From SMWN01 sp965261165 (GTDB lineage Bacteria; Pseudomonadota; Gammaproteobacteria; Eutrophobiales; Eutrophobiaceae): 64,000 nucleotides of DNA. The notes under the pieces are model-generated. The model was given only the letters and a program-made list of their open reading frames with translations, had not been told where the DNA came from and made no database searches. How positions within the stretch are numbered: position 1 is the stretch's first letter; every line of letters begins with the position of its first letter. The translations under genes and the position numbers were made by a program. This document shows, in pieces, positions 55,701 to 63,518 of the stretch. The DNA is taken from assembly GCA_965261165.1 (NCBI GenBank), contig OZ253445.1, forward strand, positions 1,116,001 through 1,180,000, written 5' to 3'.

Positions 55701-58079
55701 GGGGGCAACCGCATTGACGGTAATGGTGACGGTGGCGCTACTAGGGGTGACGAAAAATTCATCGCCAGTAGTGGTGGTGTAGGTGATGCTGTAGGCCTGC
55801 TCATTAGCGACCCTGGTTGGTGTGCCCGAGATTTCGCCAGTGCTGGTGTTAAAGTCCAGGCCTATGCGCTCGTTTATGTTTGGGCTGATGCTGTAGGCGC
55901 CTGTTGCTGACACTGCACCACCGTCATTGATAATGATGATGGGGGTGATGGGGGTGCCTATGGTGGCGATCAACATATTGCTGCTGACGCTGATGTCGGG
56001 TGCTCTCGTGCGCACGCTGATGTTAGCGTAATTAGATAGGGCGATGTTACCTGCGCCATCTATTGCAGATACCCTCATTGAGTTGATTACACTCGGAACT
56101 TCTCGATTTTGAGCACCACCATTAGGCGTTACCGTCAGGTCGAAGGGTATCGCCCAAGTGCCATCCGCTGCGGCGGTTGTAGTGGCAATAACGCTGAGGG
56201 CAGCACCTCGCAGTAGTTGAATGAGTGCTCCCGCCTCAGCGGTGCCTTCAATCGTGAATGGTAGCGTGTTGACCGTTTGTCCTGCGGTGGTAATGGCTAC
56301 ACTGGGAGGGGTGGTGTCAATGGTTAATGTGAGTTCGTTAGAAGCGGGGCTATTGCCAATCGCGCCTGCGGGAATGGACACGGTGACGGTGCCGTCAGAG
56401 CTGCCTCTTTTCACTTCAAAGGTATAGCCCAAAAATCTGCCCGCTTCCGTTACCTCTGCACCCACGCTATCGGCTACAGGACTGCCGCCGTTTGCCGTGC
56501 CTGTTACCGTAATATCAGATGGCGTAAAGTCGTGAGCACGGGCAACAGTCTCACCACTAAAGGCGACTCTGTATTTCAGCCGTCTCTGTTGCTTGGTGTC
56601 GTCATCATCAAGCCTGAGTCCAGTGCCCCCAGGCGGTGAAACGGATGTGATGGTTACAGAGGGAGCGACCCGCGTGATGATAACGGCAGCGGTAGCGCCT
56701 GAGGTGTTGCCAGCGCCATCGGTTGCCGTTGCCGTGAATGTGTTGTCTCCCTGTTCCAGATCGACTTCTATCGCCCAAGCGCCAGAGGGGGAGAACCCTG
56801 CTATTAGGGCTTCATCACTACCAGCTTTGTGTACTGTCACAATACCAGAGCTCACACTACCAGGGTTGAGTGGCCGAATAGGAGAGGTGATGGTTCCCTG
56901 AATAGTGAATAATGCTGTGGCGGTCTCTTGTGATGTGGTGGTAATGGCTACACTGGGAGGGGTGGTGTCAATGGTTAATGTGAGTTGGTTGGAGGCGAGG
57001 TTATTGCTAACCTGGTTTGCGGCAATGGAGACGATGACGGTGCCATCAGAGTTGCCTTTTGCCACGTCAAAGGTGTAACTCGCGCCAGTACCTTGCAAGT
57101 TAGAGGCAACAGGGCTGCCGCTGTTTGCCGTGCCTGTTACCGTAATATTAGATAGCGCAAAGCCAGTAACTGCTGCCGCACCAAAGGTAACTGTGTAGCG
57201 CAGACTGTCGGCACTGACGCTGGCTCCACTAGCCCCAGAAGTGGATGTGATGGTTGCCGTCGGGTTGGCAACATCCAGCGTGATGGTCACGGCAGCGGTT
57301 GCGCCTGAGGTGTTGCCAGCGCGGTCGGTTGCCGTTGCCGTGAACACGTTGGCTCCAGGCGTCAGTGTTACATCAATCGACCAAGTATTATCCACGAAGG
57401 CACTAGCACCACTAGTAACAGGAATTCCGGAATGAATAAGAGTGCCACCTTTGAGCACATTAATAGTGTCGCTAGTACCACTAGCGGTGCCGGTAAGTGT
57501 AAATGCTGCTGCGCTGACCGTTTGTGTTGTAGTGCTAATGAATGGTAACGCAGGGGGGGTGTTGTCTAGCGTGATGTAAACACGACTGGAGTCTACTGAG
57601 GTGTTGTCAGCGGCATCGGTTGCCGTTGCCACGAAGGCCCCTCTTTCCGATTCTGCAGAAATGCTAACTGTCCACACGCCCGTAGTACTATCAGCCGTGG
57701 CGCTTGCTAATGGGAGATTACCTTTTACCAAGGTTCTTCGTGGCCCAGGCGCACGCCTAAGATCAAATACTTCCACGGTGGAACCCGCCTCAGCGGTGCC
57801 GCTCAGCGTGAATGGTAAACTGTTGGTGTATTGAGTTGCAGTGCTGCCGGTAATGTCTACTGTGCCGTTTAGTGTCGTAAACACAGGTGCGTCTGGAGCG
57901 GTCACATCTTGGGCTTGGACATTGGCGGTAAGAAACAAGCTCAGCAAGGGCAGGCTCAGCAAAACAAGCCTAGGTATTGGCAACGTCATAACTAAGCGTT
58001 TAGAGGCGTATCGAGATGAAGTGCGGGGGCGTACAGACATATGACTTGTAAGGCTTTTGATGATATTTAATGACTTCAT
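50268..58079 (-). CDS. Giant adhesin, N-terminal part: secretion signal, Ig-like domains, repeats
   Basis: About 2,530 codons in correct frame, then about 70 out-of-frame codons after the deletion at 50481. Order: a long basic N-terminus and hydrophobic signal (residues 31-57, ending NVQAQ); bacterial Ig-like domains with the motifs DTTPPSVAITT, TATDGAGNTSGATAAV and GTVTVSIPAGAI (about 60-700); then about 20 He_PIG-type putative-Ig units with GLSFNTNTGSISGTPT, the last third nearly identical. Joined to the barrel, the full protein would be about 3,570 residues. Probably a surface adhesin; the ligand is unknown. Codon use and GC content look higher than the neighbours. Confidence 0.85.
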   Translation of the reverse strand: MKSLNIIKSLTSHMSVRPRTSSRYASKRLVMTLPIPRLVLLSLPLLSLFLTANVQAQDVTAPDAPVFTTLNGTVDITGSTATQYTNSLPFTLSGTAEAGSTVEVFDLRRAPGPRRTLVKGNLPLASATADSTTGVWTVSISAESERGAFVATATDAADNTSVDSSRVYITLDNTPPALPFISTTTQTVSAAAFTLTGTASGTSDTINVLKGGTLIHSGIPVTSGASAFVDNTWSIDVTLTPGANVFTATATDRAGNTSGATAAVTITLDVANPTATITSTSGASGASVSADSLRYTVTFGAAAVTGFALSNITVTGTANSGSPVASNLQGTGASYTFDVAKGNSDGTVIVSIAANQVSNNLASNQLTLTIDTTPPSVAITTTSQETATALFTIQGTITSPIRPLNPGSVSSGIVTVHKAGSDEALIAGFSPSGAWAIEVDLEQGDNTFTATATDGAGNTSGATAAVIITRVAPSVTITSVSPPGGTGLRLDDDDTKQQRRLKYRVAFSGETVARAHDFTPSDITVTGTANGGSPVADSVGAEVTEAGRFLGYTFEVKRGSSDGTVTVSIPAGAIGNSPASNELTLTIDTTPPSVAITTAGQTVNTLPFTIEGTAEAGALIQLLRGAALSVIATTTAAADGTWAIPFDLTVTPNGGAQNREVPSVINSMRVSAIDGAGNIALSNYANISVRTRAPDISVSSNMLIATIGTPITPIIIINDGGAVSATGAYSISPNINERIGLDFNTSTGEISGTPTRVANEQAYSITYTTTTGDEFFVTPSSATVTITVNAVAPNISIQNTLIANVGTAITPIAAINTGGPVTSYSISLNLNGRTGLDFNTSTGTISGTPTRAVNAQAYTITATNSGGTNDATVTITVNAAAPMISASMPTLIATQAVAITPITITNTGGPVTSYGIDPDLPAGLLIDASDGSISGIPAMASNAQAYTITATNTVGGNSSMATITITITVIAAVPNITIIPSTLTATQFVAITPTTIRSIGGAATSYSISPPIANGLSFNTNTGSISGTPTMAADAVTYTITAENTGGMDDATITITVNAAAPMISINPATVTAIAGVAITPPSITSSGGDVASYSIDPAIGNGLSFDTSTGTISGTPTAVADAVTYTITATNTADDDTASVTITVNAVAPDISIDPSTLTATVGTAIPPITIVHNGGAVVSYSISPPIANGLSFNTNTGSISGTPTAVAGAETYTITATNSAGADTASVTITVNAALTVPIISATHDVLNAGVGIEITPITIINNGGAVASYSIDPDLSPGLLFDTNTGTISGTPTATFRLIVYTITATNSIGDGTTTVSISVSAAPDISASRTTLIATQAVAIPPITIINNGGAVASYSISPPIANGLSFNTNTGSISGTPTAVAVAVTYTITATGVASTSSAMVTITVNATLAAPDIIPSVTALTATQAAAITPITIDASAGGAVDSYSISPNLPAGLSIDTDTGSISGIPASSASVQTYTITATNTAGSDTASVTITVNSVPIIAVSPRTLFATVGTAITPTTIMSTGGPVTGYGIRPAAANGLSFDTTTGSISGTPTMVAGRLTYSIFATNAPDVSFAGFFITVVDAPDISPSVPTLTATVGTAIPPITIAHNGGAVASYSINPDLPAGLSIDTSTGEISGTPTVTSAVGTVTYTITANGIGIPTVTDTASVEITVNAAPITAPIISINPSTLTANVGTAITPTTIMHTGGPVTSYAIGLASNGQSLNANTGLSFNTANGMIFGTPTMVAGAETYTITATNSAGMNSAMVTITVNAAAPSISASLSTLAATAGTTIADITITNNGGAVPATGAYSISPAIGNGLSFNANTGSISGTPTAVAEAVTYIITATNSAGMNSAMVTITVNAALAAPSISASLSTLAATTATAIADITIENNGGAVPATGAYSISPAIGNGLSFNANTGSISGTPTAVADAVTYIITATNSAGMNSAMVTITVNAALAAPSISASLSTLAATTATAIADITIENNGGAVPATGAYSISPAIGNGLSFNANTGSISGTPTAVAEAVTYIITATNSAGMNSAMVTITVNAALAAPSISASLSTLAATTATAIADITIENNGGAVPATGAYSISPAIGNGLSFNANTGSISGTPTAVANAVTYIITATNSAGMNSAMVTITVNATLAAPSISASLSTLAATAGTTIADITITNNGGAVPATGAYSISPAIGNGLSFDANTGSISGTPTAVAEAVAYIITATNSAGMNSAMVTITVNAALAAPSISASLSTLAATTATAIADITIENNGGAVPATGAYSISPAIGNGLSFNANTGSISGTPTAVANAVTYIITATNSAGMNSAMVTITVNAALAAPSISASLSTLAATTATAIADITIENNGGAVPATGAYSISPAIGNGLSFNANTGSISGTPTAVAEAVTYIITATNSAGMNSAMVTITVNAALAAPSISASLSTLAATTATAIADITIENNGGAVPATGAYSISPAIGNGLSFNANTGSISGTPTAVANAVTYIITATNSAGMNSAMVTITVNATLAAPSISASLVRWPPPPAPPLPISPLKIMVVQCQQQVPTASAQPLAMDSALTPTLAASRAHQLRSLRQWLTSSPPLIALV

Positions 58080-58458
58080 TGCAGCATCCTCAATAATTGT
58101 GTTACACCAGACGCAATCTGGTGTATTGGTCTAATTCGGTATCAGTATATGTTTTGGTCTATGTTCGGTGTTGCATATTTTAGTATATAAAAGCATTCAA
58201 AGTACATAAATAATACATAAAGCCCAAGCACACAAAGCCTTGGGGGCACATAAAGCCTTGGGGGCTAGTGTAACTTAAGCTAGACGGTGAAGTCCACCTT
58301 AAGGCAAGACCTGATTAAAAGCAAGAGGCATTTATAAAAGCAGGGTCTGGTTATTAATGGTGTTGTAGCAATAGTGCGCTGCCGCAGGGGGATGAAATAT
58401 TTTTCGGCGTGAATAAAACCGAGACAGATCAAGATCATTTGGGCGAAGAGCAATACCT
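58080..58458. other. Adhesin upstream region
   Basis: Contains a 9-bp perfect hairpin TACACCAGA-CGCAA-TCTGGTGTA (58103-58125) close to the adhesin start, repeated GGTCTA and TTCGGT words, and tandem AAAGCCTTGGGGGCACAT-like copies near 58235-58266. These may be operator or leader elements. No gene seen. Confidence 0.5.
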
Positions 58459-59715
58459 CTATCGCTTCATTGCGTCAAAAAATTCGGCATTACTCTTAGT
58501 AGCTTTCAGTCTTTCCATCAGGAATTCCATGGCAGCCAAATCATCCATGGGATGCAGTAACTTGCGAAGTATCCATATCTTCTGCAGATCATCTTCGAGG
58601 GTCAATAATTCTTCACGGCGTGTTCCCGAACGATTGATGTTGATTGCGGGGTAAATACGTTTTTCAGCAATGCTTCTGTCCAGATGTAATTCCATGTTGC
58701 CTGTGCCTTTGAATTCCTCATAGATAACATCGTCCATGCGTGAGCCAGTTTCAATCAAAGCGGTCGCGATGATGGTCAGGCTTCCGCCTTCCTCGATATT
58801 ACGTGCGGCACCAAAAAAGCGTTTTGGTCTTTGTAGTGCGTTGGCGTCAACACCGCCAGTAAGCACCTTGCCTGAGGAAGGAACCACGGTGTTGTAGGCA
58901 CGAGCAAGGCGAGTGATGGAGTCAAGCAGGATGACGACATCTTTCTTATGTTCAACCAGTCGCTTCGCACGTGCGATAACCATTTCAGCAACCTGAACGT
59001 GGCGACTCGCTGGTTCATCAAAGGTACTGGAGATGACTTCGGCCATAGTGGTTCTTTCCATCTCGGTGACTTCTTCAGGACGTTCGTCTATCAGCAGAAC
59101 AATCATATGACAGCCAGGATCGTTATGAGCGATAGACTGTGCTAGACTTTGTAACATCATTGTCTTGCCCGCTTTCGGAGGCGAGACAATCAATCCACGC
59201 TGACCTTTACCGATGGGTGACATCAGATCAATGATTCTTGGAGTGATGTCTTCGGTACTGCCGTTACCCATTTCCAGGGTCAATCTATCATTAGCAAATA
59301 ACGGGGTTAGATTCTCAAAGAGTATTTTACCTTTGGCTTTTTCCGGAGGTTCAAAGTTAATCTCTTTAATTTTCAGCAATGCAAAATAACGTTCGCCGTC
59401 TTTTGGCGGCCTGATTTTACCGGCAATATTATCACCGGTTCGCAGGTTAAAACGCCTTACCTGATTCGGAGAGACGTATATGTCATCTGGGCCGGCGAGA
59501 TAGGAACTATCCGCTGATCTAAGAAACCCAAAACCGTCCTGCAAAATTTCCAGTACGCCATCGCCATGGATGTCCTCACCTTTTTTGGCGTGTGCTTTGA
59601 GTATCTCAAAAATGACATCCTGTTTGCGAGATCTTGCCAGGCCATTAAGCCCAAGTTCTTCTGAGAGTAAAACAAGTTCTGATGCGGGTTGTTGCTTAAG
59701 TTCGGTAAGGTTCAT
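58459..59715 (-). CDS. rho: Transcription termination factor Rho
   Basis: Hexameric RNA helicase of 418 residues. Shows the RNA-binding domain (GFGFLRSADSSYLAGPDDIYV), Walker A SPPKAGKT near 180, Walker B VVILLDSITRLARAYNT, the Q-loop LTGGVDANAL and the R-loop region. Full length and intact. Its upstream neighbour is trxA, an arrangement conserved in gammaproteobacteria. Confidence 0.97.
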   Translation of the reverse strand: MNLTELKQQPASELVLLSEELGLNGLARSRKQDVIFEILKAHAKKGEDIHGDGVLEILQDGFGFLRSADSSYLAGPDDIYVSPNQVRRFNLRTGDNIAGKIRPPKDGERYFALLKIKEINFEPPEKAKGKILFENLTPLFANDRLTLEMGNGSTEDITPRIIDLMSPIGKGQRGLIVSPPKAGKTMMLQSLAQSIAHNDPGCHMIVLLIDERPEEVTEMERTTMAEVISSTFDEPASRHVQVAEMVIARAKRLVEHKKDVVILLDSITRLARAYNTVVPSSGKVLTGGVDANALQRPKRFFGAARNIEEGGSLTIIATALIETGSRMDDVIYEEFKGTGNMELHLDRSIAEKRIYPAININRSGTRREELLTLEDDLQKIWILRKLLHPMDDLAAMEFLMERLKATKSNAEFFDAMKR

Positions 59716-59939
59716 AGGTGTAGTCTGGCTTCATAATTGATAATGGGGTTATAGAAACGCGCTGGAACACGTTTAGTTAGGGTAATAGATCCGTTTTATT
59801 AAAAATTTTTAATAGCTATGCTTTGGAGAGTTGCCGCTAAATTTAATGAGATAAGGTTCTTGTTGCTGGCCAGCGGCTGCGACCAAAGCTAGCATATCAC
59901 CAGCCTTTCGTCTAGTAAATAATACCCCGGTAAACAATG

Positions 59940-60266
59940 TTAAATAGTGCTGTCAATAAATGCGGCGAGTTGAGATTTGGACATTTGCCCAACTTTCGTG
60001 CCGATCACATTCCCATCTTTGAAGATCATTAATGCCGGAATACCTCTGACCACATATTTCTGCGGCGTTTGCTGATTATCATCAACATCCATCTTGGCGA
60101 TGATTAATTTGCCTGCATATTCGCCAGAAATTTCTTCGAGTACAGGTGCGATGGCTTTACAAGGGCTGCACCATTCTGCCCAGTAATCGACCAGAACTGG
60201 CACATCTGATTTTAACACTTTTTCTTCGAAGCTAGAATCTGTAACATGTATGATGTTTTCGCTCAT
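59940..60266 (-). CDS. trxA: Thioredoxin
   Basis: 108 residues with the thioredoxin fold: DYWAEWCSPCKAIAPVLEE with redox Cys33 and Cys36, KMDVDDNQ and the cis-Pro loop RGIPALMIF. The active site reads CSPC rather than the usual CGPC, which may alter redox potential or partner choice. It lies between rhlB (divergent) and rho. Confidence 0.93.
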   Translation of the reverse strand: MSENIIHVTDSSFEEKVLKSDVPVLVDYWAEWCSPCKAIAPVLEEISGEYAGKLIIAKMDVDDNQQTPQKYVVRGIPALMIFKDGNVIGTKVGQMSKSQLAAFIDSTI

Positions 60267-60374
60267 TAAAAGTCTATGCAGTCCTTACAGTATTGTTTTT
60301 GCGGAAAGAATCTTAATTTCAACGAAATTAAGACAAGATTGCAAGCCAAACCGGTTAATTAAATTGAAATTCTT

Positions 60375-61661
60375 ATGAATGTACCACATACGATAGATGT
60401 CGAATTCAGTCAGTTAGGTCTGGACGAGCGTTTACTCAAGTCACTTAATGAGCATGGCTTAACGCACTGTACCTCGATACAGGCGGAATGTTTACCGATT
60501 GCCCTTGTGGGCAACGATGTTGCCGGACAGGCACAAACAGGGACCGGTAAGACAGCAGCATTCTTGTTGGCAATTATGCAACATATACTAAATACGCCTG
60601 AACGTCGCGGACGTAAACGGCAACAGCCAAGGGCTATCATTATTTCTCCAACCAGAGAACTTGCCATTCAAATTCATAAAGATGCAGTGATGCTCAATGC
60701 CCATACCGGCTTTGCGCTTGGCCTTGTTTATGGCGGTATCGATTATGAAAAACAGCGCGATAATCTTAGCGAGAAATTAGATATTTTGATTGGCACACCG
60801 GGGCGGTTAATTGATTATCACAAACAGAATGCGTACAGCCTTAAGGGCATTGAGATCGTTGTTCTGGATGAAGCGGATCGCATGTTTGATCTGGGTTTTA
60901 TCGCTGATATTCGATACCTGTTCAGACACATGCCGACACCTGATAATAGATTGAATATGTTGTTTTCAGCGACGCTGTCTCATCGGGTCACTGAATTGGC
61001 GTATGAACATATGAACAGCCCTGAGAAGATTATTATTAATCCTGATCAGGTGACAGCCGAAAACGTGAAACAAACTATGTATCACGTCGCTAATGATGAA
61101 AAAATTCCATTACTTCTAGGATTGATGAAAAGGATTAATCCAAAATGCTCCATTGTCTTTGTCAATACAAAAAGAGTGGCAGAAAGGGTCTGGTCCTACC
61201 TCAAAGGCAATGGTATTCATTCGGCTGTATTGTCAGGGGATGTGCCGCAGAACAAGCGGCAGCGGTTATTCAAGGAATTCTCAGAAGGCAAACTTCCCGT
61301 GTTGGTTGCTACCGATCTGGCAGCCAGAGGCTTGCATGTCCCAGAAGTGAGCCACGTATTCAATTATGATCTACCCCAAAACGCCGAAGATTATGTGCAT
61401 CGTATTGGTCGAACCGCTAGAGCAGGGGCATCGGGTGATGCCGTTAGTTTTGCCTGCGAGGAGTATGTCTATTCGTTGATGGAGATCGAGGAGTATATAG
61501 GCCATAAGTTACCAGCCAGTGAGATCGTCGCTGATATGCTGGTCGAGCCAAAACCACCAGTGCGAGCAGAACGCAAGCGTTCTGGCAACGCAGGAAGAGG
61601 ACGTAAAAACGGTGAGGATCGTCACAGGCCGAATAACAGGTCTTCATCGAGAAGGCGTTAG
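60375..61661 (+). CDS. rhlB: DEAD-box RNA helicase RhlB
   Basis: 428 residues with all helicase motifs: Q motif region FSQLGLDERLL, AQTGTGKT, PTRELAIQ, GTPGRLIDY, VLDEADRMFDLGF, LFSATLSH, FVNTKRVAERVWSYL, ATDLAARGLHV and HRIGRTARAG. The basic tail is rich in Arg, Lys and Asn. In E. coli RhlB is part of the RNA degradosome and is encoded beside trxA and rho as here. Confidence 0.93.
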   Translation: MNVPHTIDVEFSQLGLDERLLKSLNEHGLTHCTSIQAECLPIALVGNDVAGQAQTGTGKTAAFLLAIMQHILNTPERRGRKRQQPRAIIISPTRELAIQIHKDAVMLNAHTGFALGLVYGGIDYEKQRDNLSEKLDILIGTPGRLIDYHKQNAYSLKGIEIVVLDEADRMFDLGFIADIRYLFRHMPTPDNRLNMLFSATLSHRVTELAYEHMNSPEKIIINPDQVTAENVKQTMYHVANDEKIPLLLGLMKRINPKCSIVFVNTKRVAERVWSYLKGNGIHSAVLSGDVPQNKRQRLFKEFSEGKLPVLVATDLAARGLHVPEVSHVFNYDLPQNAEDYVHRIGRTARAGASGDAVSFACEEYVYSLMEIEEYIGHKLPASEIVADMLVEPKPPVRAERKRSGNAGRGRKNGEDRHRPNNRSSSRRR

Positions 61662-61783
61662 CTGCGAAACAATTTGGTCACACAATGGCATAATCGTAGT
61701 TAATGTCATAAAAAGGGCAGTTTATTTACTATTCTCACGCCTCATCATCAATTATGATGCCCGTAATTTATTGGGGATATCAC

Positions 61784-61942
61784 ATGCGCAAGCATTTTTT
61801 TGGAAAAACAATTCGATTACTCGTCCTTCTGTTTGGCATAGGTCAGATGATTTCGTGTGGGCAAAAAGGCGACCTTTACCTTCCCGACGATGAACCATCA
61901 TCAATATCCTCCGTTACCTTGTCTGATTCTGCATTGACCTGA
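61784..61942 (+). CDS. lptM: LptM (YifL-like) small lipoprotein
   Basis: 52 residues from the ATG at 61784, chosen because it gives a compact lipoprotein signal. The lipobox Cys is in MISCGQKGDLYLP; the C-G-x-K-G-x-L-Y-x-P motif is the family signature. LptM supports oxidative maturation and assembly of the LPS translocon LptDE. The gene lies directly upstream of lysA, the conserved position. Confidence 0.88.
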   Translation: MRKHFFGKTIRLLVLLFGIGQMISCGQKGDLYLPDDEPSSISSVTLSDSALT

Positions 61943-61968
61943 TTCTAAACAGGATTGATTTCAGGAAA

Positions 61969-63219
61969 ATGACGGTATTCGCCTATCATAAAGGCCAGCT
62001 TTGTGCCGAGGGAGTGGCGCTTGCTGGTGTTGCAGAACAATTCGCTACCCCCTGTTATGTCTATTCCAGAGCAGCAATCGAGCAACAGTGGCAGGCGCTT
62101 GATTCAGCCCTGACCGCGCAAAAACATCTGTTGTGCTACGCCGTCAAGGCTAATTCAAATCTGGCGGTACTCAATATTCTGGCAAGACTCGGTTCAGGTT
62201 TTGATGTTGTCTCTGTGGGTGAGCTTGAACGCGTGCTTAAAGCGGGAGGCGATGCGGGCAAGGTTGTATTTTCTGGTGTCGGTAAAAAAATCAATGAAAT
62301 GCAGCGTGCACTGGAAGTTGGTATTAAGTGTTTTAATGTTGAGTCATTGGCAGAACTTGATCGTTTAGATGAGGTTGCAGGTGCTATGGGCAAAGTTGCG
62401 CCAGCATCGCTGCGTGTGAATCCGGATGTTGATGCCAATACTCACCCTTATATTGTTACTGGTTTAAAAGAAAATAAGTTCGGGATTGCCTTCGAAGATG
62501 CGCTGGCGGGCTATGAGAAAGCCAGCTCAATGGAAAATCTCAAGCTTGTCGGTATCGATTGTCATATCGGCTCACAAATCACCAGCATGCCACCTTTTAT
62601 TGACGCATTTGAGCGTCTGGTGTGGCTCGTACAGAAGATTGAAATGGTCGGGGTTACACTTGAGCATATTGATGTCGGAGGCGGCTTAGGCATTCAATAC
62701 CAAGATGAAACACCGCCATCAATACGGGAATATGCAAAAGAGGTGTATGCAAAATTTGCTAACACAGGGCATGAACTCATTCTTGAGCCGGGTCGTAGCA
62801 TTGTCGGCAGTGCCGGCGTGTTATTAACGCGGGTTGAATTTCTAAAACAAACACCAGACAAAAATTTTGCCATTGTAGACGCGGCGATGAATGATTTGTT
62901 GCGGCCATCCCTATACGGTGCGTGGCACGATATTTTGCCTTTGAATGAACAGGAGTCTGAGACTGATGAGTTAGTGGACGTTGTCGGCCCTGTTTGTGAG
63001 ACTGGGGATTTTCTAGGTAAAGCAAGACGGTTAAACTTACGACAGGGGGACCTGTTGGCAGTGTGTTCAGCAGGTGCTTATGGATTTACTATGGCCTCAA
63101 CCTACAATTCGCGTCCAAAAATCTGTGAGGTAATGGTGGATGGGAATGAGGTTTTTGAGATCAGGAACAGGGGGACTGTGGAAGAGTTAATGACGGGGGA
63201 AAGTCTGTTGCCTGATTAG
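61969..63219 (+). CDS. lysA: Diaminopimelate decarboxylase
   Basis: Last step of lysine synthesis, a PLP fold-III enzyme of 416 residues. The PLP lysine is in CYAVKANSNLAVL (near residue 60). Other blocks are GSGFDVVSVGEL, VESLAELDRL, HIGSQI, the Gly-rich IDVGGGLGI, EPGRSIVG and SAGAYGFTMASTYNSRPK. Intact. Normally followed by dapF in this group, but here the next gene is absent. Confidence 0.95.
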   Translation: MTVFAYHKGQLCAEGVALAGVAEQFATPCYVYSRAAIEQQWQALDSALTAQKHLLCYAVKANSNLAVLNILARLGSGFDVVSVGELERVLKAGGDAGKVVFSGVGKKINEMQRALEVGIKCFNVESLAELDRLDEVAGAMGKVAPASLRVNPDVDANTHPYIVTGLKENKFGIAFEDALAGYEKASSMENLKLVGIDCHIGSQITSMPPFIDAFERLVWLVQKIEMVGVTLEHIDVGGGLGIQYQDETPPSIREYAKEVYAKFANTGHELILEPGRSIVGSAGVLLTRVEFLKQTPDKNFAIVDAAMNDLLRPSLYGAWHDILPLNEQESETDELVDVVGPVCETGDFLGKARRLNLRQGDLLAVCSAGAYGFTMASTYNSRPKICEVMVDGNEVFEIRNRGTVEELMTGESLLPD

Positions 63220-63302
63220 AAATATCTGGTTTCAATTACGCCCATGCGACTTACCCCCCCCAAGAAGTAACCGAGAAAGACTGCCCGTCATCGTCAAAGC
63301 CC

Positions 63303-63348
63303 AGTTTAACTAAAAAGTTAAACTAAAAATCAGATCTACCGATTTTTG
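63303..63348 (+). terminator. Possible terminator after lysA
   Basis: Two weak AT-rich hairpins: AGTTTAAC-TAAAAA-GTTAAACT (63303-63324) and AAAAATC...GATTTTT (63326-63348). The GC content is low, so termination strength is doubtful. Confidence 0.35.
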
Positions 63349-63382
63349 CTCCTCGACAATTGCTCCTGCATTGTTCTAATAA

Positions 63383-63515
63383 GTTACATCCATGTAACGA
63401 TGCAAAATCGGCATACCGTACATCCCTGTACATAACCGATTTTGGTCAGCGCGGCGGCGGATACAGTTAAGAGACCTTATGCACTTGTACCCACAGGGCA
63501 CAAGTGCATAAGGTC
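63383..63515. repeat. Cluster of extragenic palindromes
   Basis: Three hairpins in 133 bp. They are GTTACATCCATGTAAC (63383-63398), GTACATCCCTGTAC (63418-63431) nested within CAAAATCGG...CCGATTTTG (63403-63444), and a 20-bp stem with one mismatch and a three-base loop (63473-63515). The first two share the core ACATCC-x-TGT. They lie between convergent lysA and cysC and could serve as 3' end signals for both. Confidence 0.75.
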
Positions 63516-63518
63516 GCA

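Noticed and set aside
52944..55910. Gly/Asp-rich plus-strand ORFs opposite the adhesin
   Set aside because: Low-complexity shadows of the Ig-repeat coding strand; no start signals or family motifs.
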